This document shows, piece by piece, positions 1 to 8,957 of a stretch of DNA of 64,000 bases. The stretch's first letter is position 1. Each line of letters opens with the position of its first letter. The notes under the pieces were generated by a model. It was not told the origin of the DNA. It was given only the letters and a program-made list of their open reading frames with translations, and did not search any database. Both the position numbers and the translations under genes were made by a program. Source of the stretch: GWB2-37-7 sp942492835 (lineage in GTDB: Bacteria; Bacillota; Clostridia; Lutisporales; Lutisporaceae); NCBI GenBank assembly GCA_942492835.1, contig OW818645.1:1116001-1180000 (forward strand). The letters run 5' to 3'.

Positions 1-675
1 AGGATATTCTGCTTTAGTGTCATTGAAATCTATTAATATTCCCTTCTCCTCTTCCTCTGAAAGAATGCCTATTTCACATAGTTTTATTTCTGGATTTTCT
101 GTTACTACATTAAATATATTCACAAAATACTCACCAAACTTTTCAATTTCACTTTTATTAAAAAGCCTAGCATTAAATTCTATTCTTCCATTTATTCCTT
201 GGGTCGTTTCATTAAGTCTAATCCATATACCAAACTTAAGTTCTTTTAACAAAGGAATTTCATTTAACATAGTCACAGTATCAAAAATAATATTGTGATA
301 GTTGTCTTCCTTATTAAAATCACTGGACAATTCAGTAAATTGAATGCTTGTCCTCATACTTGCACTTCTAAAAGTTTCTTTTTCATTTAATGTACTCTTA
401 ATAAAAGCATAACTGTATTGATCACTGAAATTCTCAGTATGAACTATATTTTCAATAATACTTTCTTCTTCACGGGTGTACTTAAACAATAAAAAATTAA
501 ACGCAGTAAACAAAAAGTTGTTTACTGAATTATTGTCTTTTTCTGCAATTGCCTTGATTCTATTTGCAATTGAAGAATTAATGGTAAAATCCATACTTTC
601 TGGAAAGAACTCTATCGCAGTACTATTCCTGATACAACTTTCTAAAGTAATACCCTCAGTTAAAAATTTTCTCAC
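1..675 (-). CDS. Nonribosomal peptide synthetase, N-terminal part (runs off the left edge)
   Basis: About 225 codons are open from a GTG at 675 to the window edge. Residues 1-190 resemble the C-terminal lobe of an NRPS condensation domain (a stretch like FNFLLFKYTREEE, then NETTQGINGRIEFNARLFNKSEIEKF split over two helices). The end, ILSEEEKGILIDFNDTKAEYP read in two pieces, is the usual linker into an adenylation domain. No HHxxxDG condensation motif is present, so the condensation domain is only half-length. The start is weakly supported (GGATGG upstream; in-frame TAA two codons before). It could be a peptide-assembly starter module or a decayed gene; the product cannot be guessed from this piece. 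Confidence 0.7.
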   Translation of the reverse strand, partial: MRKFLTEGITLESCIRNSTAIEFFPESMDFTINSSIANRIKAIAEKDNNSVNNFLFTAFNFLLFKYTREEESIIENIVHTENFSDQYSYAFIKSTLNEKETFRSASMRTSIQFTELSSDFNKEDNYHNIIFDTVTMLNEIPLLKELKFGIWIRLNETTQGINGRIEFNARLFNKSEIEKFGEYFVNIFNVVTENPEIKLCEIGILSEEEEKGILIDFNDTKAEYP

Positions 676-999
676 TAATTATTCACCATCCCATATATTT
701 TATTCCACCAGGTAGGTAATCTCAATTCTGCATATTTTGACAGAATTATATGAATATATACAATAATATAACTTATTTCGATTTTATTCTACTATTTTCG
801 CTATAATATTGATATATATTAATTAGAAGTATATTAAATTCATCCTTGCTTACATACTCTCAATGAGTATATATCAGAAACAAGGCATTCAAAAAACTTT
901 AAGTGAGATATTTCCTTGGATTATGGAATTGCATGTTTTATTATTGAATATAAACAAATAATTCAAATAATATGTGCCATAGAAATTACTAAAAACCAA
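676..999. other. Intergenic region ahead of the NRPS fragment
   Basis: AT-rich, with no complete gene. On the minus strand a short open stretch without a start ends with LPTWWNKIYGMVNN and a TAG just before the NRPS start; it looks protein-like and may be a remnant or the tail of an upstream peptide. No clear promoter was identified. Confidence 0.4.
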
Positions 1000-1029
1000 A
1001 AATTGCCATCACAAACGTGGTGGCAATTT
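1000..1029 (-). terminator. Hairpin terminator after the glycosidase-like gene
   Basis: AATTGCCA and TGGCAATT arms lie 10 nt past the stop of the 1039-3210 gene; on the minus strand the hairpin is followed by TTTGG and TTTTT. Fits an intrinsic terminator. Confidence 0.6.
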
Positions 1030-1038
1030 CTATTTCTA

Positions 1039-3210
1039 TTAATATAAATTTACTTCATGCTTACCTTCGGGCAAAATAATAGTATAATCACTGCTATTCT
1101 CTTTAATTTCTGTATTGAATATATCCCCATCAATTTTAATTTGCGAAGGCTTTTTATTTACTACTATATAAAATCTTCCTTCATTTGAATAACTAAAATT
1201 AATACTCTTACCTTGAGATACATCTGATATTTCACCATTTATACTTTCTATAAACAGTTTAGCATTGTTTTCTATATCTTGTACCTTAAGTCTATGTTCG
1301 CCACCAGGTATAATAACTCCCTGCATAGAAACAAAAGGCCACTTTTCTCCATCTATGTAATAGGTTTTTCCCTCTATATCAGTATTCCAAATAAACCTTT
1401 TGTCTGCATTTATGATGTATTCATTCTTTGATATTTCCTGAACCTTAATATCATTGCTTGTAGTGTATGGCGCAAGTTCCATATCAGTTTCTTCAAAAGT
1501 AGCTAGTGCATACAATATTACCTTGTCAGAATACTTACTGGCATTATTAATAAGCTGATACAGCTCCACACCTCGCTGCTTCTTAGTCGGATATACCTTT
1601 CCGCCTCTATCAATAACATTTATATCAATAGAGAGCTCATTTTCACCAGACATAATATTACGATATTCTTCTCCAATAACTTTATATCTATCCGGTCCAA
1701 GATTCCAAAGAGTAAATGGATCTTCAATTTGAAGCATAAAATGATATTTATCTTGCAGTTTTGCAATAGCTTCTGCATCTACCCCAATATGCTCTCTCAT
1801 GTTTTTATCTGCTATGCTGTCTATCACTGTTACACTAGTACTAAGATAAGGCTTTTCTTTCTTTAGATCGTCACATAGCAATAAAAAATCCTCATGGAGC
1901 TTTGTTATTAGCTCTACTCTGTAATCAACTACATTTTGTTTCATTTCCTCATTATATCTCCAATAGTACTTAGAAAGTGGATTAAAGACTTCAATGGGGT
2001 CAACTTCATACTTTTCTTGAAAAGACTTTCTAAAGCTATCATTCATTGGTGTAAACTTATCCTTCTTTTCAAATCCCTGCCCTGGAGACTCAAAGTAAAT
2101 TTCCGCAATATCCACTCCATCCCAATCAAAGCTTCTAATAAAATCTTTTGTATGCTTTTTTATTTCCTCTAGAGCTTCTGGATTACCAAGTGCCATCAAG
2201 CGTCTCCAATCAATATATGCATCTTCACCAGAAGCTGTCTTCTCTCTCCACTCTGGATGTTTGTCCCAAAAATCAACGCTCACGAAAGGCAATTCAAACC
2301 ATGCATAAACTGAAATTCCCCTTTTATGGCATTCTTCTATAATTTCCTTATATGTATTTCCATATTCTTTGGTCGAATACCAAGCACTTAAGTTAATTTG
2401 ATCTGCTCCATAGCTTTTGATTCTTTCGGCAAGCTGCGCGGGACTATCTTCTAGATGAAATGCAATATCTACATAAAAAGCTAAGTCATCCCTTGCAAAA
2501 GGAGGTGTTATGTTAAACTGAGCTTTAACAGCATCCATTATAAATGGAAAGTGTTCATAGCTCAATTCTCTGATGCTTATAATCGGTATGCCTGAATATA
2601 TAAAAGCTCCTTTACCATAGCTCCCTGAAATCATTACAGGATTTTTATCTCTATCTTCTGCAAGCACCTTAAAGCTTTCTTTAAAAGAAAACAGCTCAAG
2701 GCTTGAGGCATCCTTAAAGTTTATAGGTATATCGCTTTTATCCTTCCATGTATAGCTATCAATATCTTTATCTCTATTTAAGAAAGTTATGCCCAAGCTT
2801 TCACTTAAGGATGATTTACCCCAAATTATAGTCTTCTGACCAGCTTTAATTTTGTCAGCTATATATTCACTATTTTCTATATTTAATTTTTCTGCCTCAT
2901 TTTCAGGTATTATGAAGATATAATTACCCTCTTCTAGCTTTTTATAATCTTCAAAGCTTCCTTCTATAACGTCATAACCAACACACGAGAACATGGCTCC
3001 TATGGCTCCATAATCCTCACCATTTTCGTTTAATATAACCACTCCAGGAACTAGTGAATTAAACTTACTAACCTTATCCACGGAAGTTGTTGACGTAACA
3101 ATAGGTGGTGTTTTTTTATTAAAATTACTATAAAAATATAAGGATAATGTGCAAGCTACTATAGCTATAATTAATAAATACATCTTATATCTTCTAAAAA
3201 ACTTCTTCAT
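1039..3210 (-). CDS. Membrane-anchored glycoside-hydrolase-like protein (TIM barrel)
   Basis: 723 aa. Residues 10-28 form one hydrophobic segment after a basic N-terminus, so the protein is probably anchored with its bulk outside the cell. Residues about 50-240 look like a ThuA/class-I-amidotransferase-like region. Residues about 245-480 resemble GH10-like or DUF187-type TIM barrels that act on glycans, with features such as YGADQINLSAWYS, KRGISVYAWFELPF and FDWDGVDIAEIYFES, the last carrying acidic residues at a typical barrel-strand end. The C-terminus is beta-rich. It starts at ATG with GGAGG upstream and stands alone, convergent with nothing. A sugar-chain hydrolase or deacetylase partner is plausible; the substrate is unknown. 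Confidence 0.6.
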   Translation of the reverse strand: MKKFFRRYKMYLLIIAIVACTLSLYFYSNFNKKTPPIVTSTTSVDKVSKFNSLVPGVVILNENGEDYGAIGAMFSCVGYDVIEGSFEDYKKLEEGNYIFIIPENEAEKLNIENSEYIADKIKAGQKTIIWGKSSLSESLGITFLNRDKDIDSYTWKDKSDIPINFKDASSLELFSFKESFKVLAEDRDKNPVMISGSYGKGAFIYSGIPIISIRELSYEHFPFIMDAVKAQFNITPPFARDDLAFYVDIAFHLEDSPAQLAERIKSYGADQINLSAWYSTKEYGNTYKEIIEECHKRGISVYAWFELPFVSVDFWDKHPEWREKTASGEDAYIDWRRLMALGNPEALEEIKKHTKDFIRSFDWDGVDIAEIYFESPGQGFEKKDKFTPMNDSFRKSFQEKYEVDPIEVFNPLSKYYWRYNEEMKQNVVDYRVELITKLHEDFLLLCDDLKKEKPYLSTSVTVIDSIADKNMREHIGVDAEAIAKLQDKYHFMLQIEDPFTLWNLGPDRYKVIGEEYRNIMSGENELSIDINVIDRGGKVYPTKKQRGVELYQLINNASKYSDKVILYALATFEETDMELAPYTTSNDIKVQEISKNEYIINADKRFIWNTDIEGKTYYIDGEKWPFVSMQGVIIPGGEHRLKVQDIENNAKLFIESINGEISDVSQGKSINFSYSNEGRFYIVVNKKPSQIKIDGDIFNTEIKENSSDYTIILPEGKHEVNLY

Positions 3211-3351
3211 TTTGTTCCTCCATGCAAAATATATCGTTAACTATTCTATTATATCATATTGATATTGCTCGAATCACTCGCTGGCACATATCCTTTTATA
3301 ATAATTCATATCACGATTACAGGCAATTGCCTTAATGGCATGTCCTATTCA

Positions 3352-4395
3352 TTAGGGTTTTATCATAATCTTAATTACATCTTCTGTCCTATCCTTAAAA
3401 ATACTTAAAGCCTTTTCAATATCATTTAAAGACATTCTATGAGTAATTAAAGAGCTTAGGTCTATTTTCCCTTGTTGGACATAACTCATTAGTACTTCTT
3501 TATTATCTAAACTTGAAAGTCCCATATTTATACTGACATTATTAAAGAAAACTTCATTTATCGGAATTGTAATAGGTGTTCCTACAATTCCTACTAATGA
3601 TACTCTCCCTCCAACGCCTACGCATTGAACAGCTTGTTCAATTGTGGTTTGAGACCCTGCCGCATCCACTGCTACATGTGCTCCTCTTCCTTCTGTAATT
3701 TCATTTATTTTACTAAGCACATCTTCTTCACTTGCATTAACAATATGTGTAGCACCTAACTTTTCTGCTACACCTAATCTAAATTTATCTTTTCTTCCTA
3801 CAACAATAATCTTACCTGCATTTAATAACTTGCCACATGCTACAGTACATAGACCTACTGGACCTGCACCAAAAACCACAAGGGTTTCTCCATTTTGAAA
3901 ATTACTACTTAAAAGAGATGCATATCCTGTAGATAATATATCAGATATAAAGATTACTTGTTCATCCGTTAAATCACTTGGTACAGCGAGTAAACAAGCA
4001 TCTGCAAATGGAACCCGTATATATTCTGTATGAGTACCTGGTAAGTTACCTTTTTCAATTCCTGAGCCATGAACTGCTCCATTAATACAATGAGAAGAAA
4101 ACCCTGTTTTACATCGAGAGCATTTTCCGCAATAAGGTGCAGGTGGCCCAATTACTCGGTCTCCTTTTTTAAAGTTTTTTACTTCATCACCAATTTCTTC
4201 AATTACCCCAACATATTCATGACCTAATACATATCCAGGGGTAGAAGGTATGCTTCCTTGAATCAAGTGAATATCACTTCCACAAATTGTAGTTAGTGAT
4301 ACTTTGATTATAACATCTGTGGGACTCTTAATCCTTGGTTTTTCCACTTCTCTCAGTTCTGCTTTGTTGTGTTCTACTAAAAATAAACCTTTCAT
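3352..4395 (-). CDS. Zinc-dependent medium-chain alcohol dehydrogenase
   Basis: 347 aa from the ATG at 4395. This is an MDR-family, NAD(P)-linked oxidoreductase. The catalytic zinc site is visible as TICGSDIH (Cys, Asp) and GHEYVG (His-Glu) near residues 37-67. A structural-zinc-like cluster CGKCSRCKTGFSSHC lies near residue 95, and the Rossmann glycine motif VFGAGPVGLC near residue 175. The overall pattern is closest to secondary-alcohol or polyol dehydrogenases such as the isopropanol dehydrogenase group. It appears to be a single-gene unit. The ribosome binding site is weak and distant (AAGGGA), and a TTG two codons upstream is the alternative start. Substrate unknown. Confidence 0.85.
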   Translation of the reverse strand: MKGLFLVEHNKAELREVEKPRIKSPTDVIIKVSLTTICGSDIHLIQGSIPSTPGYVLGHEYVGVIEEIGDEVKNFKKGDRVIGPPAPYCGKCSRCKTGFSSHCINGAVHGSGIEKGNLPGTHTEYIRVPFADACLLAVPSDLTDEQVIFISDILSTGYASLLSSNFQNGETLVVFGAGPVGLCTVACGKLLNAGKIIVVGRKDKFRLGVAEKLGATHIVNASEEDVLSKINEITEGRGAHVAVDAAGSQTTIEQAVQCVGVGGRVSLVGIVGTPITIPINEVFFNNVSINMGLSSLDNKEVLMSYVQQGKIDLSSLITHRMSLNDIEKALSIFKDRTEDVIKIMIKP

Positions 4396-4518
4396 AAACA
4401 ATAATCACGTCCCTTCGTTTTTATCTTATTATACATATGTAATTTTATCACAATATTCACATAATTGTTATAATTTATATGACATGTTAGTAATATTTAT
4501 TTACTAAATATACAATTA

Positions 4519-4794
4519 CTATAAAAACATAATCCAAGTACAATCCTTAGTTTCGTACTGCAATTTATACTGTATTGCTACCCCCTCAACGATACTTTGA
4601 CATTTAAAACTATGTACATTTACTGTATTACCAAGTATGCTGCCAAAGCCATCTTTCATATCCCTTTCTAACACTTTTTTAACATCTATTGCGTATTGCC
4701 CCTCTGTATCACCGAATTTAATTCTTGTAGGCTTAATGTTACCTTTCATATCAAACTCACATATGCACTCAACGGGCATTTTTACAGTATTCAT
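4519..4794 (-). CDS. Small conserved-looking hypothetical protein
   Basis: 91 aa with a clear ribosome binding site (GGAGG 7-8 nt before ATG). No signal peptide or membrane helix; it contains alternating beta-like stretches and four Cys (CICEF near residue 10, KCQS, KDC). The PTRIKFGD and DCTWIMFL segments suggest a small beta-barrel-like fold. I do not recognise the family. It is separate from both neighbours. Confidence 0.55.
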   Translation of the reverse strand: MNTVKMPVECICEFDMKGNIKPTRIKFGDTEGQYAIDVKKVLERDMKDGFGSILGNTVNVHSFKCQSIVEGVAIQYKLQYETKDCTWIMFL

Positions 4795-4985
4795 ATAATC
4801 CCTCCATATACTTTTTATTTAATTATACCAAACATATGTTCGTATTGAAAGAGGAAAATTATATTCTAGTTTACCATGGTATTTTATATAAAAAAGACGT
4901 ATGCTAAAAAGTATAACACATAAGTTTAGCTAAAGAGGGACAATCATGAGTCAAATAAATTCAATTGATAGTCCATGAATCATTT

Positions 4986-5060
4986 AGTGCCAGGCTCAGC
5001 AGTTGGACAGTTATTTAAAACATATTGCTTATTAACTGTCTACCTGTCATGCTTGGCACC
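4986..5060. repeat. REP-A palindromic repeat, copy 1
   Basis: 75-nt imperfect palindrome that begins AGTGCCAGGC and ends TTGGCACC, with an inner pair CAGTTGGACAG/CTGTCTACCTG and an AT-rich centre. Eight related copies lie in this window, two of them flanking the RAYT-1 transposase gene, so this is probably mobilised by that protein. It sits 25 nt before the start of pepP, inside its leader. Confidence 0.85.
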
Positions 5061-5084
5061 TTATTAAAGGAGGTAAGCCCTATT

Positions 5085-6329
5085 ATGAAGAAAATATTTC
5101 ACAAAGAAAACAGAGAAACACTATACCAAAACTTAGAAGCAGGCTCTCTCGCCATTCTTTTTAGCGGACGAGCACCAAGAAAAACAGGTGATGAAGACTA
5201 TCCCTTCTTTGCCAACCGAAACTTTGTATATCTGACTGGTGTGGAGCAACAACACAGTATCCTATTATCCATCATTCAGAAAAATGGAACAAAAGAAATA
5301 TTATTCTTACTTCCATCTGATATTCTTGCAGAACGCTGGAATGGAAAAAGACTTACAGCAACAGAGGCTTATGAAGCTTCAGGTATCGAGACAATCAAGT
5401 ATTTAGATGAATTTAAGAACTTCCTGAATCGGACTATAGCTTCCAACGAAATTCAACAAATCTATTTGGATTTTGATAAAATAAAGATTGATGAATCAGA
5501 TAGTGATGCCTATAAATTAGCAGAATATATAAAAAGTACATATCCATTCATCATACTAAAAAGCCTTCAACCACAGCTAAAAAAACAACGTACTATCAAA
5601 AAACCTTGTGAAATCGAAGCCATGAAGGAAGCAGAAAAAATCACCAGAGCAGGTATTATTGCTATGATGCAGTCTTCCAAACCTGGTATGTACGAATATC
5701 AATACAAATCAGAATTTGACTATGCCCTTGCACAACATGGTGTACTCACCCCTGGATTCCCATCCATCATCTCTGCTGGCAAGAATAATTTCTGTATACA
5801 CTATTATTCTTATCGTGGGCAAGCACAGGATGGAGACATGATTTTAAATGATGTAGGAGCCTGCTGGGACAATGAAATCAACGATGTCTCTAGAGGCTGG
5901 CCTTGTAATGGTAAGTTTAATGAAAAGCAGAAATTACTATATCAATGTGCCTATGAAACCTCTGAATACATGTTTCGTACATTAAAGACTGGTATTCCTA
6001 TGGCAGAAGTGGATTTAATGGCTCGTAAATATAATTTTGAACAGTTAAAAGCTATTGGTCTATGCAATAACTATGAAGATGTTGGCAAATATATATGGCA
6101 CGGCGGAGCTCATCATGTAGGATACGATGTTCATGATTTAGTAGACTCCACCATGCCATTAACTCCTGGAATGATATTCTGTGTAGATGTTGGTATCTAT
6201 TGTGAAGAATGGGGCATTGGTTTCCGTTTGGAAGACAATTGCTTGATTACAGAAGCTGGATGTGAAAATCTGTCTGCAATCACCCCTAGAAGTATAGAAG
6301 ATATTGAAGCTGTAATGGGTAAAAGATAA
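5085..6329 (+). CDS. pepP: Xaa-Pro aminopeptidase (peptidase M24B)
   Basis: 414 aa. A two-metal peptidase that removes the residue ahead of a proline from peptides. An N-terminal creatinase-like domain (residues 1-150, including FANRNFVYLTGVEQQ) precedes the pita-bread catalytic domain. Metal ligands are visible: Asp in LNDVGACWD and Asp 11 residues later in INDVSRG, His in WHGGAHHVGYDVHD, Glu in FRLEDN and near the C-terminus. An earlier in-frame start exists, but that extension falls in the REP-A repeat; AAAGGAGG 11 nt before the ATG at 5085 supports this start. Flanked by REP-A copies on both sides. Likely cytoplasmic peptide turnover, fitting an amino-acid fermenter. Confidence 0.9.
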   Translation: MKKIFHKENRETLYQNLEAGSLAILFSGRAPRKTGDEDYPFFANRNFVYLTGVEQQHSILLSIIQKNGTKEILFLLPSDILAERWNGKRLTATEAYEASGIETIKYLDEFKNFLNRTIASNEIQQIYLDFDKIKIDESDSDAYKLAEYIKSTYPFIILKSLQPQLKKQRTIKKPCEIEAMKEAEKITRAGIIAMMQSSKPGMYEYQYKSEFDYALAQHGVLTPGFPSIISAGKNNFCIHYYSYRGQAQDGDMILNDVGACWDNEINDVSRGWPCNGKFNEKQKLLYQCAYETSEYMFRTLKTGIPMAEVDLMARKYNFEQLKAIGLCNNYEDVGKYIWHGGAHHVGYDVHDLVDSTMPLTPGMIFCVDVGIYCEEWGIGFRLEDNCLITEAGCENLSAITPRSIEDIEAVMGKR

Positions 6330-6346
6330 CTGAGATTAAATCAAAA

Positions 6347-6420
6347 AGTGCCAGGTTTATCAGATAGACGGTTATATAAACATATTACTTATTAACAGTC
6401 TATCTGTCGATCCTGGCACC
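6347..6420. repeat. REP-A palindromic repeat, copy 2
   Basis: Same family as the copy at 4986-5060, here just after the pepP stop and 15 nt before the stop of the convergent gene at 6435. Arms AGTGCCAGG and CCTGGCACC with inner GATAGACGG/CAGTCTATC. It may also act as a bidirectional terminator between the convergent genes. Confidence 0.85.
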
Positions 6421-6434
6421 ATATTGTTCTATTA

Positions 6435-8027
6435 CTATATATTGTTGTCTTTGAAAATCACAAAAAACTTTGCATCTTCTACCCTTATTGTTTCCTTCGA
6501 ACCAGTACTTGTTACAAAGTCAACAGTTGAATTATCACCACAGATCACATCCCAAGTATCAAAACGCGCTCCATCTATTCCATTCATCCCTTTTGCGCCT
6601 TCTCCCTTTTTGTGTTTCAAAATGTAATCATTTATATCTGTGACGGCTGGATCAAAATTTCTACCATCTAAAAGATTTAAATATGTATAACAACTTGTGT
6701 ATACACCAAGCTGCACTGAATTATTTTTACTAGTTTCATGCTCCTCTTGATCTATTTTTAATGCAAAACCATTTGTGGAGGAATCTAAACTCGGCAAATT
6801 ATTCAAAAGAAAATCAGTTTGATTAAAGCCAGTATTATTGGCTAATAATTCATTTAGCAGACTTTGTGTATCGACAGAAATATATCTGGAATCATTTGAT
6901 ATGGGGTTAGCAACGCCATGATGATATTGTGTTACAGTATCCTTCTTGTGTTTATAACTTGTAGTCCAATTGGTAGGGCTAAGCTTCAGTGATTCTTTTA
7001 GAATAACAAAGCAATTTTCCTTTTCTGTGCTATTTACTTCAACCTTATATGCTTTTCCCTTCTTCACATCATTTGTATTATTATCATAAGCATATGAGAA
7101 ATCAATATTAATTGTATCCTCGAGATACTTGATTTTATCATCTATTTGAACACCTGATAGTAGATCTGCCATATGTTTCAGTGCTGGTTCATTTTCAACT
7201 TCATCATTAATTGAGTTTACTGTACTATTATAAATATTGATATAATGATTATTCAAATAATCTTCTTGTGTAAGATTTGAGCCGCTTATCCTCCAGTTAT
7301 ATGACTGATATTCTTTGTATAAATGCAAGCATATTGTTCGGATAACTGAAATTAGATTGAAAACATTATACATGTCTCCATAGGTTTGATGCTTAAACGG
7401 ATAGTAACTGATAAAATAGTCGTTTGCTATATAATATGTAGAATCTCCTATAGATGGGCTTGTCTCAGCTTTTAAACTATTGAGCATATCCTCTATATGG
7501 GCTGATTCTATTGCTTCAATAAATACTCCTATTTTATCCTCTAGATTTTCCTTATCGTAATCTGATAATTCTTTTAATGAGTTGTCAGCATTATAACACA
7601 TGTCGATAATCTCATTGTAGTCAGTTTGGAGTGTATTAACAATGTTGTACTCCTTGTTTAATATATCCATTGATTCATTAAATTCTGATCTTTTGAGATC
7701 TTGGCTAATGATTTTAAAGGATTTATCCACAGTGCTTTGCAATTCATTAACTGAAGTTTGTAATGCATTTATCATATTTTGAGTATCAGTAATTTGTTTT
7801 GAAATATTATCTAATGATTTTTCCACAGGGTTTTGTAATAATGATAGCAACGTACCAGATACATTATCACCTGTAGTTTCGTTAATATTAGTTAAAATCG
7901 ACTCAATACTGTTTTCTAGAACATTCTTCGAAAAACCCTCTAAAATAGACACGACTATGCTGCTTCCTTCACATACCATACCTGTTGCCCCCTTGTAATT
8001 TCTTGAAGTTAATGATTGTTCCTTCAT
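6435..8027 (-). CDS. Unrecognised 530-aa protein with long helical N-terminal half
   Basis: 530 aa from the ATG at 8027 (AGAGGAG 7 nt upstream; an earlier in-frame ATG lacks a good site). Residues about 60-160 are coiled-coil-like with heptad spacing (NISKQITDTQNMINALQTS, then VNELQSTVDKSFKIISQDL). The middle is mixed, and the C-terminal 130 residues are beta-rich and end in RVEDAKFFVIFKDN. No signal peptide, catalytic motif or clear transmembrane pair is obvious. The architecture is reminiscent of helical pore-forming toxins or large surface proteins, but I do not recognise the family. It is bracketed by REP-A repeats at 6347 and 8147. Confidence 0.6.
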   Translation of the reverse strand: MKEQSLTSRNYKGATGMVCEGSSIVVSILEGFSKNVLENSIESILTNINETTGDNVSGTLLSLLQNPVEKSLDNISKQITDTQNMINALQTSVNELQSTVDKSFKIISQDLKRSEFNESMDILNKEYNIVNTLQTDYNEIIDMCYNADNSLKELSDYDKENLEDKIGVFIEAIESAHIEDMLNSLKAETSPSIGDSTYYIANDYFISYYPFKHQTYGDMYNVFNLISVIRTICLHLYKEYQSYNWRISGSNLTQEDYLNNHYINIYNSTVNSINDEVENEPALKHMADLLSGVQIDDKIKYLEDTINIDFSYAYDNNTNDVKKGKAYKVEVNSTEKENCFVILKESLKLSPTNWTTSYKHKKDTVTQYHHGVANPISNDSRYISVDTQSLLNELLANNTGFNQTDFLLNNLPSLDSSTNGFALKIDQEEHETSKNNSVQLGVYTSCYTYLNLLDGRNFDPAVTDINDYILKHKKGEGAKGMNGIDGARFDTWDVICGDNSTVDFVTSTGSKETIRVEDAKFFVIFKDNNI

Positions 8028-8146
8028 ATTATTGCTCCTCTCTATTGTAAGAATAAGTACAATATAATAAAAATCCAAATATCCCATACGTTTCCTATAA
8101 TTCTACATATTATACTAAAAACCTCCTAATTTCGTTAAAATCATAT

Positions 8147-8221
8147 AGTGCCAGGCACGGCAGTTAGACAGTTATTTAAAGTATATTACTTATTAACTGC
8201 CTAACTGTCAGACCTGGCACC
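8147..8221. repeat. REP-A palindromic repeat, copy 3
   Basis: Full-length copy (AGTGCCAGGC ... CCTGGCACC; inner CAGTTAGACAG/CTGCCTAACTG) in the divergent gap between the 530-aa protein and the ECF sigma gene. Confidence 0.85.
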
Positions 8222-8348
8222 ATATTGCGCTCTTTTGGAGGTCATATATGATAACTTTATATAATCTTTAGTATAATATATTTTATAGTAAATTCTATTA
8301 CTATAAAATATAACTATTTGCTTGTTTTAAAAAAGATAATAGAAAAAA

Positions 8349-8369
8349 TAGAGACTTTTTAAGTCTCTA
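8349..8369. terminator. 9-bp hairpin upstream of the ECF sigma gene
   Basis: Perfect arms TAGAGACTT and AAGTCTCTA around TTT, with no long T-run after it. It lies 58 nt before the sigma start in the 8028-8426 gap. The rest of that gap holds REP-A copy 3 and otherwise AT-rich sequence without a gene. Confidence 0.4.
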
Positions 8370-8426
8370 CGCAGTCTAATTGATGAATTTCAAATTTGAA
8401 TTAATATATAAGGAAGAAAGTGAATT

Positions 8427-8957
8427 ATGGATATTAATTATAAAAATAAGCATATGCTGAAAGAACGTGAAGAAAGATTCCTCTCCTTAATAAATAATAG
8501 TCATGACAAATTGTACAGAATTGCATATAGCTATGTAAAAAATAAAGATGCTGCGGTAGAAATAGTTCAAGAAGCAGTATATAAGGGCTATATATCATAT
8601 CATAAAGTAAGAAAACTAGAGTATGAAAATACATGGCTAACGAAAATCGTGATTAATACAGCTATTGATTTTATTAGGAAAAATAAAAAGATAGTCTCTT
8701 TGGATAAGGATACTATTGAAAATTTAGCTGATTCCAAGATTGATTATATTGATGAAAAGCTAACAGTTGAGCATGCTCTTAAAAATCTAAATGAAAAACA
8801 AAGAGCAGTGATAATATTGAAGTATTTTGAGGATATGAAGTTAGAGGAAATTGCTGAGGTACTTAATGCACCAATAAGTACTATAAAGTCTATACTCTAT
8901 AGAACTCTCAATAAAATGAAGATCGATTTAAAGGAGGTAGATATTGATGAACAATAA
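8427..8957 (+). CDS. ECF-type RNA polymerase sigma factor
   Basis: 176 aa. Sigma region 2 spans residues about 28-95 (KLYRIAYSYVKNKDAAVEIVQEA, in two parts, then NTWLTKIVINTAIDFIRKNKK) and region 4 spans about 115-168 (LNEKQRAVIILKYFEDMKLEEIAEVL with the helix-turn-helix APISTIKSILYRTLNKMK). It directs core RNA polymerase to its own promoters. It overlaps the next gene by 11 nt, the usual sign of a cognate anti-sigma factor, and resembles the SigV/SigW-like envelope-stress class. Target promoters could not be recognised here. Confidence 0.9.
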   Translation: MDINYKNKHMLKEREERFLSLINNSHDKLYRIAYSYVKNKDAAVEIVQEAVYKGYISYHKVRKLEYENTWLTKIVINTAIDFIRKNKKIVSLDKDTIENLADSKIDYIDEKLTVEHALKNLNEKQRAVIILKYFEDMKLEEIAEVLNAPISTIKSILYRTLNKMKIDLKEVDIDEQ

